A stretch of 64,000 nt of DNA from Saprospiraceae bacterium. GTDB lineage: Bacteria > Bacteroidota > Bacteroidia > Chitinophagales > Saprospiraceae. Under the pieces are notes generated by a model. It saw nothing but the letters and a program-made list of their open reading frames with translations, was not told the DNA's origin and did not search any database. The translations under genes were made by a program, and so were the position numbers. The first letter of the stretch is position 1. The number at the start of each line of letters is the position of its first letter. The stretch lies in assembly GCA_020436935.1 (NCBI GenBank), contig JAGQWX010000003.1, positions 62,001 to 126,000 on the forward strand. The letters are read 5' to 3'. Shown here piece by piece: positions 34,081 through 42,492 of the stretch.

Positions 34081-37000
34081 ATGCGCATCCTCTGTTCCTT
34101 TTCAATTTGCTTGCTATTTATCCAGATTGGATGGAGTCAGGAATTCAAATTTATTCAGTCACAATATCTCGTTGAACGGGTTAACCTGAATATTAAAGAA
34201 GATATCGGTAAGCTGAATGGCATCATGGAAGACAATTTTGGATACATCTGGATTTCATCCGAGCATGGATTATCTGCTTTCGACGGCAATGGTATCATAA
34301 CTTATACCAACATTGACGAAAAATATAAATTGACAGCATCAAAAAACATCTTACCAACGTACAGGTTGCTTCAGAAAGATAAGCACATAATGGGTTTTGA
34401 TGAAGGTCATTCGAGTTTTCATTTTTTTGATGTCAAAAAAAGAAAAGTAGTATCCAGCATATTACCAGGCGACATTGATGATGACAAAATTGCATTCAGC
34501 TCGAATGATACAGCGGGAAATATATATCTGTGTACTTCCGATTACCTCAAAAATTCAATTGGAATCTGGCGCAATTCAGGTAATAAGTTTGAAAAAATTT
34601 ATTCCATGGAAATGGATTTGTCCGCCACACCATACATGTTTTATGTTTCCGCAAAATACCATTGGATAGTAACCGAAACTCAAATCGTCAGGGTGGATAT
34701 TGATGGAAAAACCGAAAAAGTATTTTCGGTCAGGCTCAACCTTCGTTACATCATGGAGGATGCAGCAGGTCGTGATTTTTATTATTTTGACCTAAAGACC
34801 AACACGATCAACATGTGGGATGAAGCAAAAGGTGATTTCCGTCCTTACTTCAAAATGCCTCCATCATTTATCGGAAAGGGGGAATATTTTTATTTTTTAG
34901 AAGATAAATTCTTTTTTGGCGACAATCTTTCACTGTTTGTAGTTGACATGCAAAATCGGACCATACAGGACTTATCACAAGAATTTTTAGATGTCGTTAA
35001 AAAAGAATCTCCCGGTAGCCTTGGTGCATTGTTCGTAAAATTTTTCCAACGGAGGGACAAGGCAATGCTGATGTGCAATCAAAGAGATGTTTATGTGCTG
35101 AAAAGAAAGTTTTCAAATCAATTTCTCGAATCAGTGGTGCCTGTGAATAAAACATCGCAGTTGCTGAGTTTCAGAGCATTGGCTGAGGATAAAGAGAAAA
35201 ATGTTTATGCCAGCTATTATACAGGCTTATCCAGAAAATCTATTTCTTCATCGGGTTTCGTGCCCATTAAACTACCCCCTTCATTGGTGAGTAATGCCAT
35301 ATCTACCTATAGCCTGAACATCTGGAATGACCATTTGCTTTGGAACAACATCGACCTTAATCTTTCCAATGGCAAATATGAATTTGTCGGCTTGAATAAA
35401 TTCGGAAAACATTGCACTCAATACCTCCACCAGGATACATTGTGGTTGTTCCCGTGGTTTAATAATCAACTTCATGTTTATGATCTTAAAGGGAAAAGGA
35501 TTGCTACTCATGAGCTCGACCGGGCAATCCTCAATGAGGATGGCCAAAATATATCTGAAATGAACGATATGACGGGTGATCCATCAACACAAAGTCTCTG
35601 GATCAGTACGACAGACCAGGGACTGATTGAAATGACAAAGCAGGGTAAGTTATTGCAAAAATTTACTGCTCGGGAACTTGGACTGGTAGACAATAATGTG
35701 ACAGATTTGGAGATCATAGGCGATGAACTTTGGTTTGGGTGTAAAGAAGGATTGGGTGTATTGCACTTGAAAACAAAGAAAATCAACATTTATAAAAATC
35801 CGATTACGGGCAGCAACGGTTTGGTGTCCAACAGAAAGATATTTTCAATCATTTATGACAAAGTGGGCAGACTCTATCTGGGAACCGACCATGGACTGGT
35901 GCGATATGATTTGGCTTCAAGAACCTTCTACAATCTTGAAAAAGATCACCCCCTCAGCAAGCCTGAATTCAATAGAGGATCGGCATTTAAATCGTCAGAA
36001 GGACGCTTTTACATTGGAAGTACAGATGGGCTATATTCATTCAAACCCGAAGAAGTTGAATTCAGAAGAGATGTTGATAGTTTGCCAAATATCAAATTGG
36101 TGGGCTTGTCTACGTATGATTATCGCAAAAATTCGCGCCATCACCATTGTGCAGGCCTGGATAGTATTTCTTCGCTCTCCTTAAATCCATATGAAAATTA
36201 TCTTGAAGTCAACCTGAGCTTACCGGAATTCAATGATGCAGTTTATTACAGTTACCGATTGAAGGGGCAATCTGATATCTGGTCTGAGTACGACACCAAA
36301 AGTACCATTGAGTTAAATGGTTTACCTACAGGGAGTTTTGTTTTGGAAATAAAAGCTTCAACGGGACTTAAAGAAGAGGCTTCTTCGTTTTACGCCTTGC
36401 CGATCAACAAATCTGAGATATGGTACAAAAAGGCCTGGGTGGTCTTTTTAATGGCCATCGGAGGTGCAGCAATAGGGGTCGCGTATTACAGAAATTCTTT
36501 CACCAGGAAAATAAAACAGCATCAGGAACTGGAGATGCTAAGAAATAAAATCAGCGCTGACTTGCATGATGATGTTGGATCCATTCTTACCGGGCTTTCG
36601 ATGCAAAGTGAGATTTTGGCTTTGCATGCCAGTGATGACCAAAAAGAATCCCTGACAGAAATCAGTGCCATGAGCCGAGAAGCCATGGAAACAATGAGGG
36701 ACACGGTCTGGTTCATAGATTCACGCAAAGATAAATTTGAGAACCTCATTGATCGAATGCGTTCTTTTGCTGAGCAACAATTTCAGTTAAAAAATATTGC
36801 TTATAAATTCGAACAAAACAATGTGATTGGAGATGAACAAATTCTTCCACACATTAGACAAAATGTTTATTTTATTTTCAAGGAGGCCATTACCAATGTG
36901 ATCAAACATTCAGATGCGGATGAAGTGAACATTGGTTTCTTCCGGGAAAATGGCAGTTATACGCTGCATATCTGTGACAACGGTCATACAATTTCAAATA

Positions 37001-37110
37001 CCAAATCAGATGGTCTGGGTTTGAGCAATATGAGACAAAGAGCCCTGAGTATCAATGGCGACCTAAAAATAGATACTAGTGATGGTTTTGAAATTAGGCT
37101 AACATTTTAA
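34081..37110 (+). CDS. Hybrid-propeller sensor histidine kinase (HisKA_3 type)
   Basis: A 1009-residue membrane kinase. A signal peptide (MRILCSFSICLLFIQIGWSQ) starts it; the longer TTG-initiated frame would run through the palindrome and is not preferred. The periplasmic part (about 25-770) holds repeated two-component propeller blades, e.g. GIMEDNFGYIWISSEHGLSA, VGRLYLGTDHGLVRYD and GRFYIGSTDGLYSF, then a Y_Y_Y domain (VYYSYRLKGQSDIWSEYD). One TM (AWVVFLMAIGGAAIGVAYY) leads to a HisKA_3 helix with the phospho-accepting His in ISADLHDDVGSILTGLSM, and a HATPase with NVIKHSDADEV and SDGLGLSNMRQRA. It signals to the NarL/LuxR regulator eight bases downstream. The stimulus is unknown. Confidence 0.93.
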   Translation: MRILCSFSICLLFIQIGWSQEFKFIQSQYLVERVNLNIKEDIGKLNGIMEDNFGYIWISSEHGLSAFDGNGIITYTNIDEKYKLTASKNILPTYRLLQKDKHIMGFDEGHSSFHFFDVKKRKVVSSILPGDIDDDKIAFSSNDTAGNIYLCTSDYLKNSIGIWRNSGNKFEKIYSMEMDLSATPYMFYVSAKYHWIVTETQIVRVDIDGKTEKVFSVRLNLRYIMEDAAGRDFYYFDLKTNTINMWDEAKGDFRPYFKMPPSFIGKGEYFYFLEDKFFFGDNLSLFVVDMQNRTIQDLSQEFLDVVKKESPGSLGALFVKFFQRRDKAMLMCNQRDVYVLKRKFSNQFLESVVPVNKTSQLLSFRALAEDKEKNVYASYYTGLSRKSISSSGFVPIKLPPSLVSNAISTYSLNIWNDHLLWNNIDLNLSNGKYEFVGLNKFGKHCTQYLHQDTLWLFPWFNNQLHVYDLKGKRIATHELDRAILNEDGQNISEMNDMTGDPSTQSLWISTTDQGLIEMTKQGKLLQKFTARELGLVDNNVTDLEIIGDELWFGCKEGLGVLHLKTKKINIYKNPITGSNGLVSNRKIFSIIYDKVGRLYLGTDHGLVRYDLASRTFYNLEKDHPLSKPEFNRGSAFKSSEGRFYIGSTDGLYSFKPEEVEFRRDVDSLPNIKLVGLSTYDYRKNSRHHHCAGLDSISSLSLNPYENYLEVNLSLPEFNDAVYYSYRLKGQSDIWSEYDTKSTIELNGLPTGSFVLEIKASTGLKEEASSFYALPINKSEIWYKKAWVVFLMAIGGAAIGVAYYRNSFTRKIKQHQELEMLRNKISADLHDDVGSILTGLSMQSEILALHASDDQKESLTEISAMSREAMETMRDTVWFIDSRKDKFENLIDRMRSFAEQQFQLKNIAYKFEQNNVIGDEQILPHIRQNVYFIFKEAITNVIKHSDADEVNIGFFRENGSYTLHICDNGHTISNTKSDGLGLSNMRQRALSINGDLKIDTSDGFEIRLTF

Positions 37111-37118
37111 TCTCAAAA

Positions 37119-37757
37119 ATGATGGAGATCAGAATAGACATCGTTGAAGACAATAAGGTGATCAAAGAGAACCTCATTAAATATATCGAGTACCAGAATG
37201 ATATGACTGTAAATCTCGTTTCTGGCACAGTTGAAGATTATCTTTTACAGCAGCGTCATCAATTGTCAGGGTCTGATATTGTTCTTTTGGATATTGGACT
37301 TCCCGGTATGTCGGGATTGGAAGGCATCCCTAAAATAAGGGAATTAAACCCTGAAATAGACATCATTATGCTGACCACCTACGAGGAAGAGCAGGTGGTC
37401 GTAAAAGCATTGTGCTCTGGCGCATGCTCATACATTTCAAAAAAAACCAGTCTACTGGGCATTGTTGAAGCAATAAGAATTGTAAAAGCCGGTGGTTCTT
37501 ACATGTCGCCATCAATTGCCCGTGAAATTGTAACCTATTTGATGGGAGGTATGGTAAGCAAGGCAACCATGCTGACAGACAGGCAAAGAGAAATATTAAA
37601 ATTACTTGCAGAGGGGAAAAAATATTCCGACATCGCAGAGCAACTCTATTTATCTGTTGAGACAGTAAAAAGCCATATTAAAAAATTGTACCAGACCCTT
37701 CATGTCAATGGTAAGTCTGAAGCCATTGCCAAATATCTGAAAGGTGAAATCAAATAA
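37119..37757 (+). CDS. NarL/LuxR-type response regulator
   Basis: A 212-residue regulator. The receiver domain (1-~120) has acidic residues in IDIVEDNKVI, the phosphorylated aspartate in SDIVLLDIGLPGMSGLEG, the conserved Thr in IIMLTTYEEE and Lys in YISKKTSLL. The C-terminal GerE helix-turn-helix is LTDRQREILKLLAEGKKYSD then ETVKSHIKKLYQTL. It follows the propeller kinase closely and should be its partner. Two adjacent ATG codons (37119, 37122) are both possible. Target genes are not obvious; the S74 surface protein upstream and the secreted protein downstream are candidates by proximity only. Confidence 0.95.
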   Translation: MMEIRIDIVEDNKVIKENLIKYIEYQNDMTVNLVSGTVEDYLLQQRHQLSGSDIVLLDIGLPGMSGLEGIPKIRELNPEIDIIMLTTYEEEQVVVKALCSGACSYISKKTSLLGIVEAIRIVKAGGSYMSPSIAREIVTYLMGGMVSKATMLTDRQREILKLLAEGKKYSDIAEQLYLSVETVKSHIKKLYQTLHVNGKSEAIAKYLKGEIK

Positions 37758-37921
37758 TTGCTTTCTCTTTTATTTTTCTGCAAATTTCAAAAGAAGGGGA
37801 TTTTTGCTTGCGGTAGTAATTCCGAAACCTTATTCTCCCATTTAGTCATTTTGTGATCTTCTTAACACACGATTTGACTTCGAGGACGTTTAATCCTAAA
37901 TTGCACCGCAGAAATTTTTTC

Positions 37922-38464
37922 ATGAAGCACTTATTTCTCTTCTTTTTTTCAGCCCTAATTGTAAATACAGCAATTTCGCAGAACGACTTTGTAAAATACC
38001 GTGACCTTCAGGACAGATTTGAGATTTCTGTTCCGGGCGATTTTAAGTATACAGAAAAAACCATCATCACGCCCATTGGGAATGTCACCAACGAAAGCCT
38101 GAGCCTTGAGACAGACAAATCCCACCCCAATACCTTGTATATACTCAATGTCGTGACTTATCCCGAAGCCATCTATGACTTTGACAGTCTTGAGTCCATG
38201 GAAGAGAGCTTGCTCAATGCACTCAATGACGTGGCACGAGTCAACCATTCTCCGGTCATTTATAAAGAAATAAGCTATGACCCTCATGGCCTCCCCACCA
38301 TCATATTCAGATTGATGGACAAGAAGAAGCTGCAGTCGATCAAAGGAATCATCAAATTGAAACCCGATCAAATGTATGCTGCATTGGTCTATTCTTCAGT
38401 AGAAAGAAGTCTCAATGAACTGGCAGATATCTACCTCAAGTCCTTGAAAATACTACCAGAATAG
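37922..38464 (+). CDS. Small secreted protein of unknown function
   Basis: A 180-residue protein with a signal peptide (MKHLFLFFFSALIVNTAISQ, cleavage after SQ likely). The mature part begins NDFVKYRDLQDRFEISVPGD, then a beta-rich region with THTLYIL-like strands (NTLYILNVVTYPEAIYDFDS) and a C-terminal helix (SVERSLNELADIYLKSLKIL). The organisation recalls small Bacteroidota periplasmic proteins related to PsbP/DUF1795-like folds, but the match is weak. Its 3' end overlaps the convergent symporter gene by 12 bases. Confidence 0.65.
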   Translation: MKHLFLFFFSALIVNTAISQNDFVKYRDLQDRFEISVPGDFKYTEKTIITPIGNVTNESLSLETDKSHPNTLYILNVVTYPEAIYDFDSLESMEESLLNALNDVARVNHSPVIYKEISYDPHGLPTIIFRLMDKKKLQSIKGIIKLKPDQMYAALVYSSVERSLNELADIYLKSLKILPE

Positions 38465-40090
38465 TGCATAAATAAAGGCCAGGATCAACAAAATGGTGAA
38501 GGCCATAATGTTGAAAGTTCCACTGGTTTTGAAAGTGCTGGATGACAGTTGAATTGCGTTGGGATCATCTTTTCCTTGTCCGGTTAGATGACTGATACCT
38601 GCAATCAAAAGCAAGGTGGTGACAAATACGATACCCGTTTCGTGCATCCATGGCAAATTCAATCCTGAAAATTTGAGCCCAAGCGCCAGGATAATTGAAA
38701 CAAGCACTCCGATGATGGCTCCTCTGGAATTTGCTTTTTTATAGAAAAGTCCCATGATAAATACGGCCAGAATTCCCGGGCTCACCACAGCAGTATATTC
38801 CTGAATCACATTAAATATTCCTCGTCCATTGGCAAGTAATGGAGCAATGACCATAGCAATGATTAGGGCTACAGCTGCAGAAATTCTACCCATGTTTACG
38901 GTCTGTCTGGAGCTTGCGTTCTTATTGATGTATTGCTGGAAGATGTCCATGGTGAAAATGGTGGAAATCGAATTCATCATACTCGCCAGGGAAGATATAA
39001 TGGCTGCGGCAAGGGCAGCAACAACCAAACCCTTGAATCCTGAAGGAATGAGGTTTTTGATGAGCCACGGATAAGCATTGTCATTGGCCTGGAAAGGTGG
39101 ATTGTCGACTCTTAGTGCATCAGATACTCCAGCAACGACAGATGTGCCTTCACCTCCAGCATAAAACATGTAAGCAGCAACTCCCGGAAGTACGACTATG
39201 AACGGAATCAAAATCTTCAAAAATCCGGCAAGTAACAAACCTTTTTGTGCCTCTTTGATGTTTTTTGCCGCCAGGGCTCTTTGAATGATGTATTGGTTAA
39301 AACCCCAATAATACAAATTGGCTACCCACATGCCTCCAACAAGGACAGCAATACCAGGGAGTTCTTTGTACATCGGGTGATCTCTGGATAGAATCATATG
39401 GAATTTTTCAGGCAACTTGTCCAGCACATGACTCACTCCGTCTCCAAAATTGCCTGACGGAGTTACATGCGTAAATGCAAGATATGTGGTAATTATTCCA
39501 CCAAAAATCAACAAGACCACTTGCACCACGTCTGTCCATGCCACAGCAGTAAGTCCTCCGTACAGAGAATAACCTGCCGCGATCAGGGCAAGACCTATGA
39601 TACCAAAATAGAGATAACTGCCATCACCTGTACCCATAATGGTATCGAGCGCCATGGCTCCCAGTAAGAGTACTGTACTTAAGTTGACAAATGTGAATAA
39701 AAACAACCAAAAAATGGCAAGTATGGTCTTCAGCTCGTCGCTGTATCTTTCTTTTACAAATTGAGGAATTGTAAACAATTGTTTCTCAATGAAAATCGGA
39801 AGAAAATACTTGGCCACGATGATCAGGGTTGCTGCAGCCATCAATTCATAACTGGCAATGGCTATACCCATGCCAAATGCCTGGCCTGACATACCAATCA
39901 TTTGTTCAGCTGAGATATTGGCGGCAATCAGCGAAGTACCAATGGCCCACCATGGTAGAGCTTTGCTGGCAAGAAAATAATCTTCTGCGGTTTTTTCTGC
40001 GCCTCCTTTGGTGCGCGACATGTATAGTCCCAAAGCTACAATCAGCAAGATGTACAGGACAAATACAACAATGTCGAGTGTCGTTATCAT
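38453..40090 (-). CDS. Sodium/solute symporter (SSS family, SGLT-like)
   Basis: A 545-residue inner-membrane transporter with about 13-14 hydrophobic helices. ALPWWAIGTSLIAANISAEQ, then MIGMSGQ, is the conserved TM1 region of SGLT-type carriers; the sodium-site region and GLVVAALAAAIISSLASMMN, then STIFTMD, match TM8-9. Relatives carry sugars, inositol or sialic acid with sodium. The substrate is unclear; glucose or galactose-type sugars fit the subfamily best. Single gene, no adjacent catabolic enzymes. Confidence 0.92.
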   Translation of the reverse strand: MITTLDIVVFVLYILLIVALGLYMSRTKGGAEKTAEDYFLASKALPWWAIGTSLIAANISAEQMIGMSGQAFGMGIAIASYELMAAATLIIVAKYFLPIFIEKQLFTIPQFVKERYSDELKTILAIFWLFLFTFVNLSTVLLLGAMALDTIMGTGDGSYLYFGIIGLALIAAGYSLYGGLTAVAWTDVVQVVLLIFGGIITTYLAFTHVTPSGNFGDGVSHVLDKLPEKFHMILSRDHPMYKELPGIAVLVGGMWVANLYYWGFNQYIIQRALAAKNIKEAQKGLLLAGFLKILIPFIVVLPGVAAYMFYAGGEGTSVVAGVSDALRVDNPPFQANDNAYPWLIKNLIPSGFKGLVVAALAAAIISSLASMMNSISTIFTMDIFQQYINKNASSRQTVNMGRISAAVALIIAMVIAPLLANGRGIFNVIQEYTAVVSPGILAVFIMGLFYKKANSRGAIIGVLVSIILALGLKFSGLNLPWMHETGIVFVTTLLLIAGISHLTGQGKDDPNAIQLSSSTFKTSGTFNIMAFTILLILAFIYALFW

Positions 40091-40220
40091 TTACGGTGCT
40101 TTATGATTTGATCAATAATGCACCAATTATAAGATGATGTGACCAATCTGCATAATTATCTGAGAAAAGATCACAAAATAAATTGTCTGTGGACTTAAAC
40201 TTACCTTAGGATTATTTGCC

Positions 40221-41813
40221 CTACAATACAATAAATGGTTTGACAGTCTGACCCTCAATAGTCGCCAGCCTCAGATGATAAATTCCCGGTGTAAGACCAC
40301 TGGTGGAAAGGTGAGTAAAGTTGACACCTCTTGCATAATAACTTCCATCCCTCAAACTCCTGATCAATTTTCCGTTGTTGTTAAATACGTGAATATTGAC
40401 CGGCTGCCCCCTGTCCAGGCTAAATTTGATTTCCAGCAATTCTCCTGCATTTACAGGGTTGGGAGTCAGGTCAATTTGTGGAGCGATGAACCCTGAATTT
40501 ATAGTTGGTGTGGTCTGTTCGTCGAATACGATGTTTTCGTCCCCTTTTTGATAAGGGACAGATAATATGGGTAGATAAAACATTTCATCGGTGGTGTTTT
40601 CACCCCAGGATACGTTCTTGGGCGGATTGTTTGGATTTACGGGGTTGTCTTTGGTGTTGTCGTACGTGGCTTTGGCAATGATGACAGAGCCTTTTGGTGC
40701 AACAATGTACTTTTTGAAGTAGTAATTGGACTGCCAGTTGAAGTCCCAATTGTCTATTTTGATTAGATTTTCTTTGGTGCCATTTGGTTTTTCCAACCTG
40801 ACCTCCCAGGACTTGCCCAACATGTGCATGTGAGGAAAGATACCCATCAGTGAGCGATCTTCCAGAATGGTCATTCTCCCTTCAAAGGTCTTTTTGGTGT
40901 TTGCAAATATTACAAAGGACCATGGACCTGTGACCAGATGGAAAGGCAGCATGATTTCGTCATCGACCATTCGTTCAACCTTCTCTTCTTTTTTGGCAAA
41001 GAATATATTGACCGTAGTGGAATCAAGCTGATCTGTGGAGGTTGGTGCATAGTGGATTTGAAGGACAAGATCACTGCCCTTGGATAATTTTTGTCCTATG
41101 CCATCGGGGAAAAATAATGGCTTTTGTCCCGGAGCATAACCGGGATATTGATTGTACAAAATGACATCGTCGTTCGTAAATCCTGAAACTCCTTCAAAAC
41201 CATATTCAGGTGTTTTGGCATCAAACTGCCTTGCTTTGCCATTGGTGTCTTCAAAAAACAAAGCATGGTGTACGATTTTTTTATTTCCGGCTCTCAGTTC
41301 TATGGCTTTCAGAACTTTATCTTCTGTCAGCCCTGTCGGCAAAACGAAATATCTGTATTCATCGCGGCGATTGCCTTTATGTACGTGCGATTGAGAGAAT
41401 GAAAGCACAAGATCAGGCTTTCCTAACGAAGATCCATCAGGAAAAATGGGCAATGGTGGCTCTTCTGAGGCGTTCCCATATGGCATTCCTCCATCGACCC
41501 AATCCGAAATGGCCTTGATTTCTTCATCTGTCAAATAGTTTTCAGACAGATAATGTTGATATTCAAAATTGGCCTTCCATGGTGGCATATACCTATTAGA
41601 AACGACATATTTTATGGTGCCTGCACGTCCTTTTACTTCATCATAACTAGTCATAGGGAATGGACCGATTTCTCCGGGACGGTGGCATGAAGTACACTTG
41701 TTATATACTATTCCGGCTATGTCTTTGGTATATGTAATTTGACCAATGCCTACGTGCGTGATGATCAGCACCATCAAAAAGGAAAGCAATGCATTGAGCA
41801 ATCTATATTTCAT
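40221..41813 (-). CDS. Cytochrome c / PHM-like copper monooxygenase fusion with a type IX sorting domain
   Basis: A 530-residue secreted protein. The signal peptide ends THVGIGQ. A short cytochrome-like domain has NKCTSCHRPGEIGPFPM, a haem c motif, followed by RYMPPWKA. The middle has copper-ligand signatures of the ascorbate-dependent monooxygenase (PHM/DBM) fold: a His-His pair in NKKIVHHALFFEDTNG and the HxH plus Met group in GIFPHMHMLGKSWEV. The last ~80 residues (PNPVNAGELLEIKFSLDRGQ ... GLTPGIYHLRLATIEGQTVK) are a type A T9SS sorting domain. It therefore goes to the surface. Only one base separates it from the redoxin gene upstream. Substrate unknown. Confidence 0.85.
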   Translation of the reverse strand: MKYRLLNALLSFLMVLIITHVGIGQITYTKDIAGIVYNKCTSCHRPGEIGPFPMTSYDEVKGRAGTIKYVVSNRYMPPWKANFEYQHYLSENYLTDEEIKAISDWVDGGMPYGNASEEPPLPIFPDGSSLGKPDLVLSFSQSHVHKGNRRDEYRYFVLPTGLTEDKVLKAIELRAGNKKIVHHALFFEDTNGKARQFDAKTPEYGFEGVSGFTNDDVILYNQYPGYAPGQKPLFFPDGIGQKLSKGSDLVLQIHYAPTSTDQLDSTTVNIFFAKKEEKVERMVDDEIMLPFHLVTGPWSFVIFANTKKTFEGRMTILEDRSLMGIFPHMHMLGKSWEVRLEKPNGTKENLIKIDNWDFNWQSNYYFKKYIVAPKGSVIIAKATYDNTKDNPVNPNNPPKNVSWGENTTDEMFYLPILSVPYQKGDENIVFDEQTTPTINSGFIAPQIDLTPNPVNAGELLEIKFSLDRGQPVNIHVFNNNGKLIRSLRDGSYYARGVNFTHLSTSGLTPGIYHLRLATIEGQTVKPFIVL

Positions 41814-41814
41814 G

Positions 41815-42339
41815 TTAGTATTTTAATTCTCCAAAGTTAATAAAACAACCGACGGGGCTAGTACTTTTTACATAATCACTTTTGCTGGATAATCCTCTGA
41901 GCGCATTTAAGAGGTCAAATTCTTTGACCACTGAGCGCCTGACACCAAGTGAGGCAAATTCATCGTCTATCCTTCCGAAGTATAAAATTTCTTCATTCAC
42001 TTCATCAAAGACCACGGCCGTCGGTGTGACTTCAAGACCTAATTTTTTCGTCAAGCCTTTGAAATAATCTGTTTTCGTGGTCATGTTGAGACCATTTTCC
42101 TTCATGAATGTTTCGATGTCCGGTTTTTTAGAAATGAAATTTGGAAAGACGGCAACAAAATCAAACCGATCTTTATATTCCTGATGTATTTTTTCAAGGC
42201 TTGGAGCATAGGATTGACAAATCACACAATCATGGAGTAAAAATAGATATACAGTAGTGTCTTTTTCCTGATGAGCAGGACTGGCATCAGATGGCGCAAT
42301 AAAACAATAAAAAGAAATGAGGAGGATGAGATATTTCAT
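41815..42339 (-). CDS. Exported redoxin-like protein
   Basis: A 174-residue protein with a signal peptide (MKYLILLISFYCFIAPSDAS). YLFLLHDCVICQSYAPSLEK holds a CxxC (CVIC) in the thioredoxin position, and KLGLEVTPTAVVFDEVN the cis-proline loop. It resembles AhpC/TSA-type redoxins encoded beside cytochrome-monooxygenase genes in Bacteroidota. The ATG at 42339 is preferred to one 12 codons upstream because it gives a proper signal. It is transcribed with the monooxygenase fusion and may supply reducing power or help haem or copper insertion; that is inference. Confidence 0.8.
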   Translation of the reverse strand: MKYLILLISFYCFIAPSDASPAHQEKDTTVYLFLLHDCVICQSYAPSLEKIHQEYKDRFDFVAVFPNFISKKPDIETFMKENGLNMTTKTDYFKGLTKKLGLEVTPTAVVFDEVNEEILYFGRIDDEFASLGVRRSVVKEFDLLNALRGLSSKSDYVKSTSPVGCFINFGELKY

Positions 42340-42492
42340 TTCAGCAAAAGTAAGCCATCTTAAGCACTGTGTCAAGTTTCATTGAAGGACAATAGCCTTA
42401 CAAGATGGAGGTGCCATAAAAACATTGATGCGAAAAGCATGTGGCGAACATAAATTTTGTGGAAACGGTTTTCAAAAACAATGATCGAAGCA

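Noticed and set aside
34052-34190. Upstream ORF starting ATG 34052 before the propeller kinase
   Set aside because: It runs across the palindrome and out of frame into the kinase; AGGAGG is too far away to support it and the peptide has no character.
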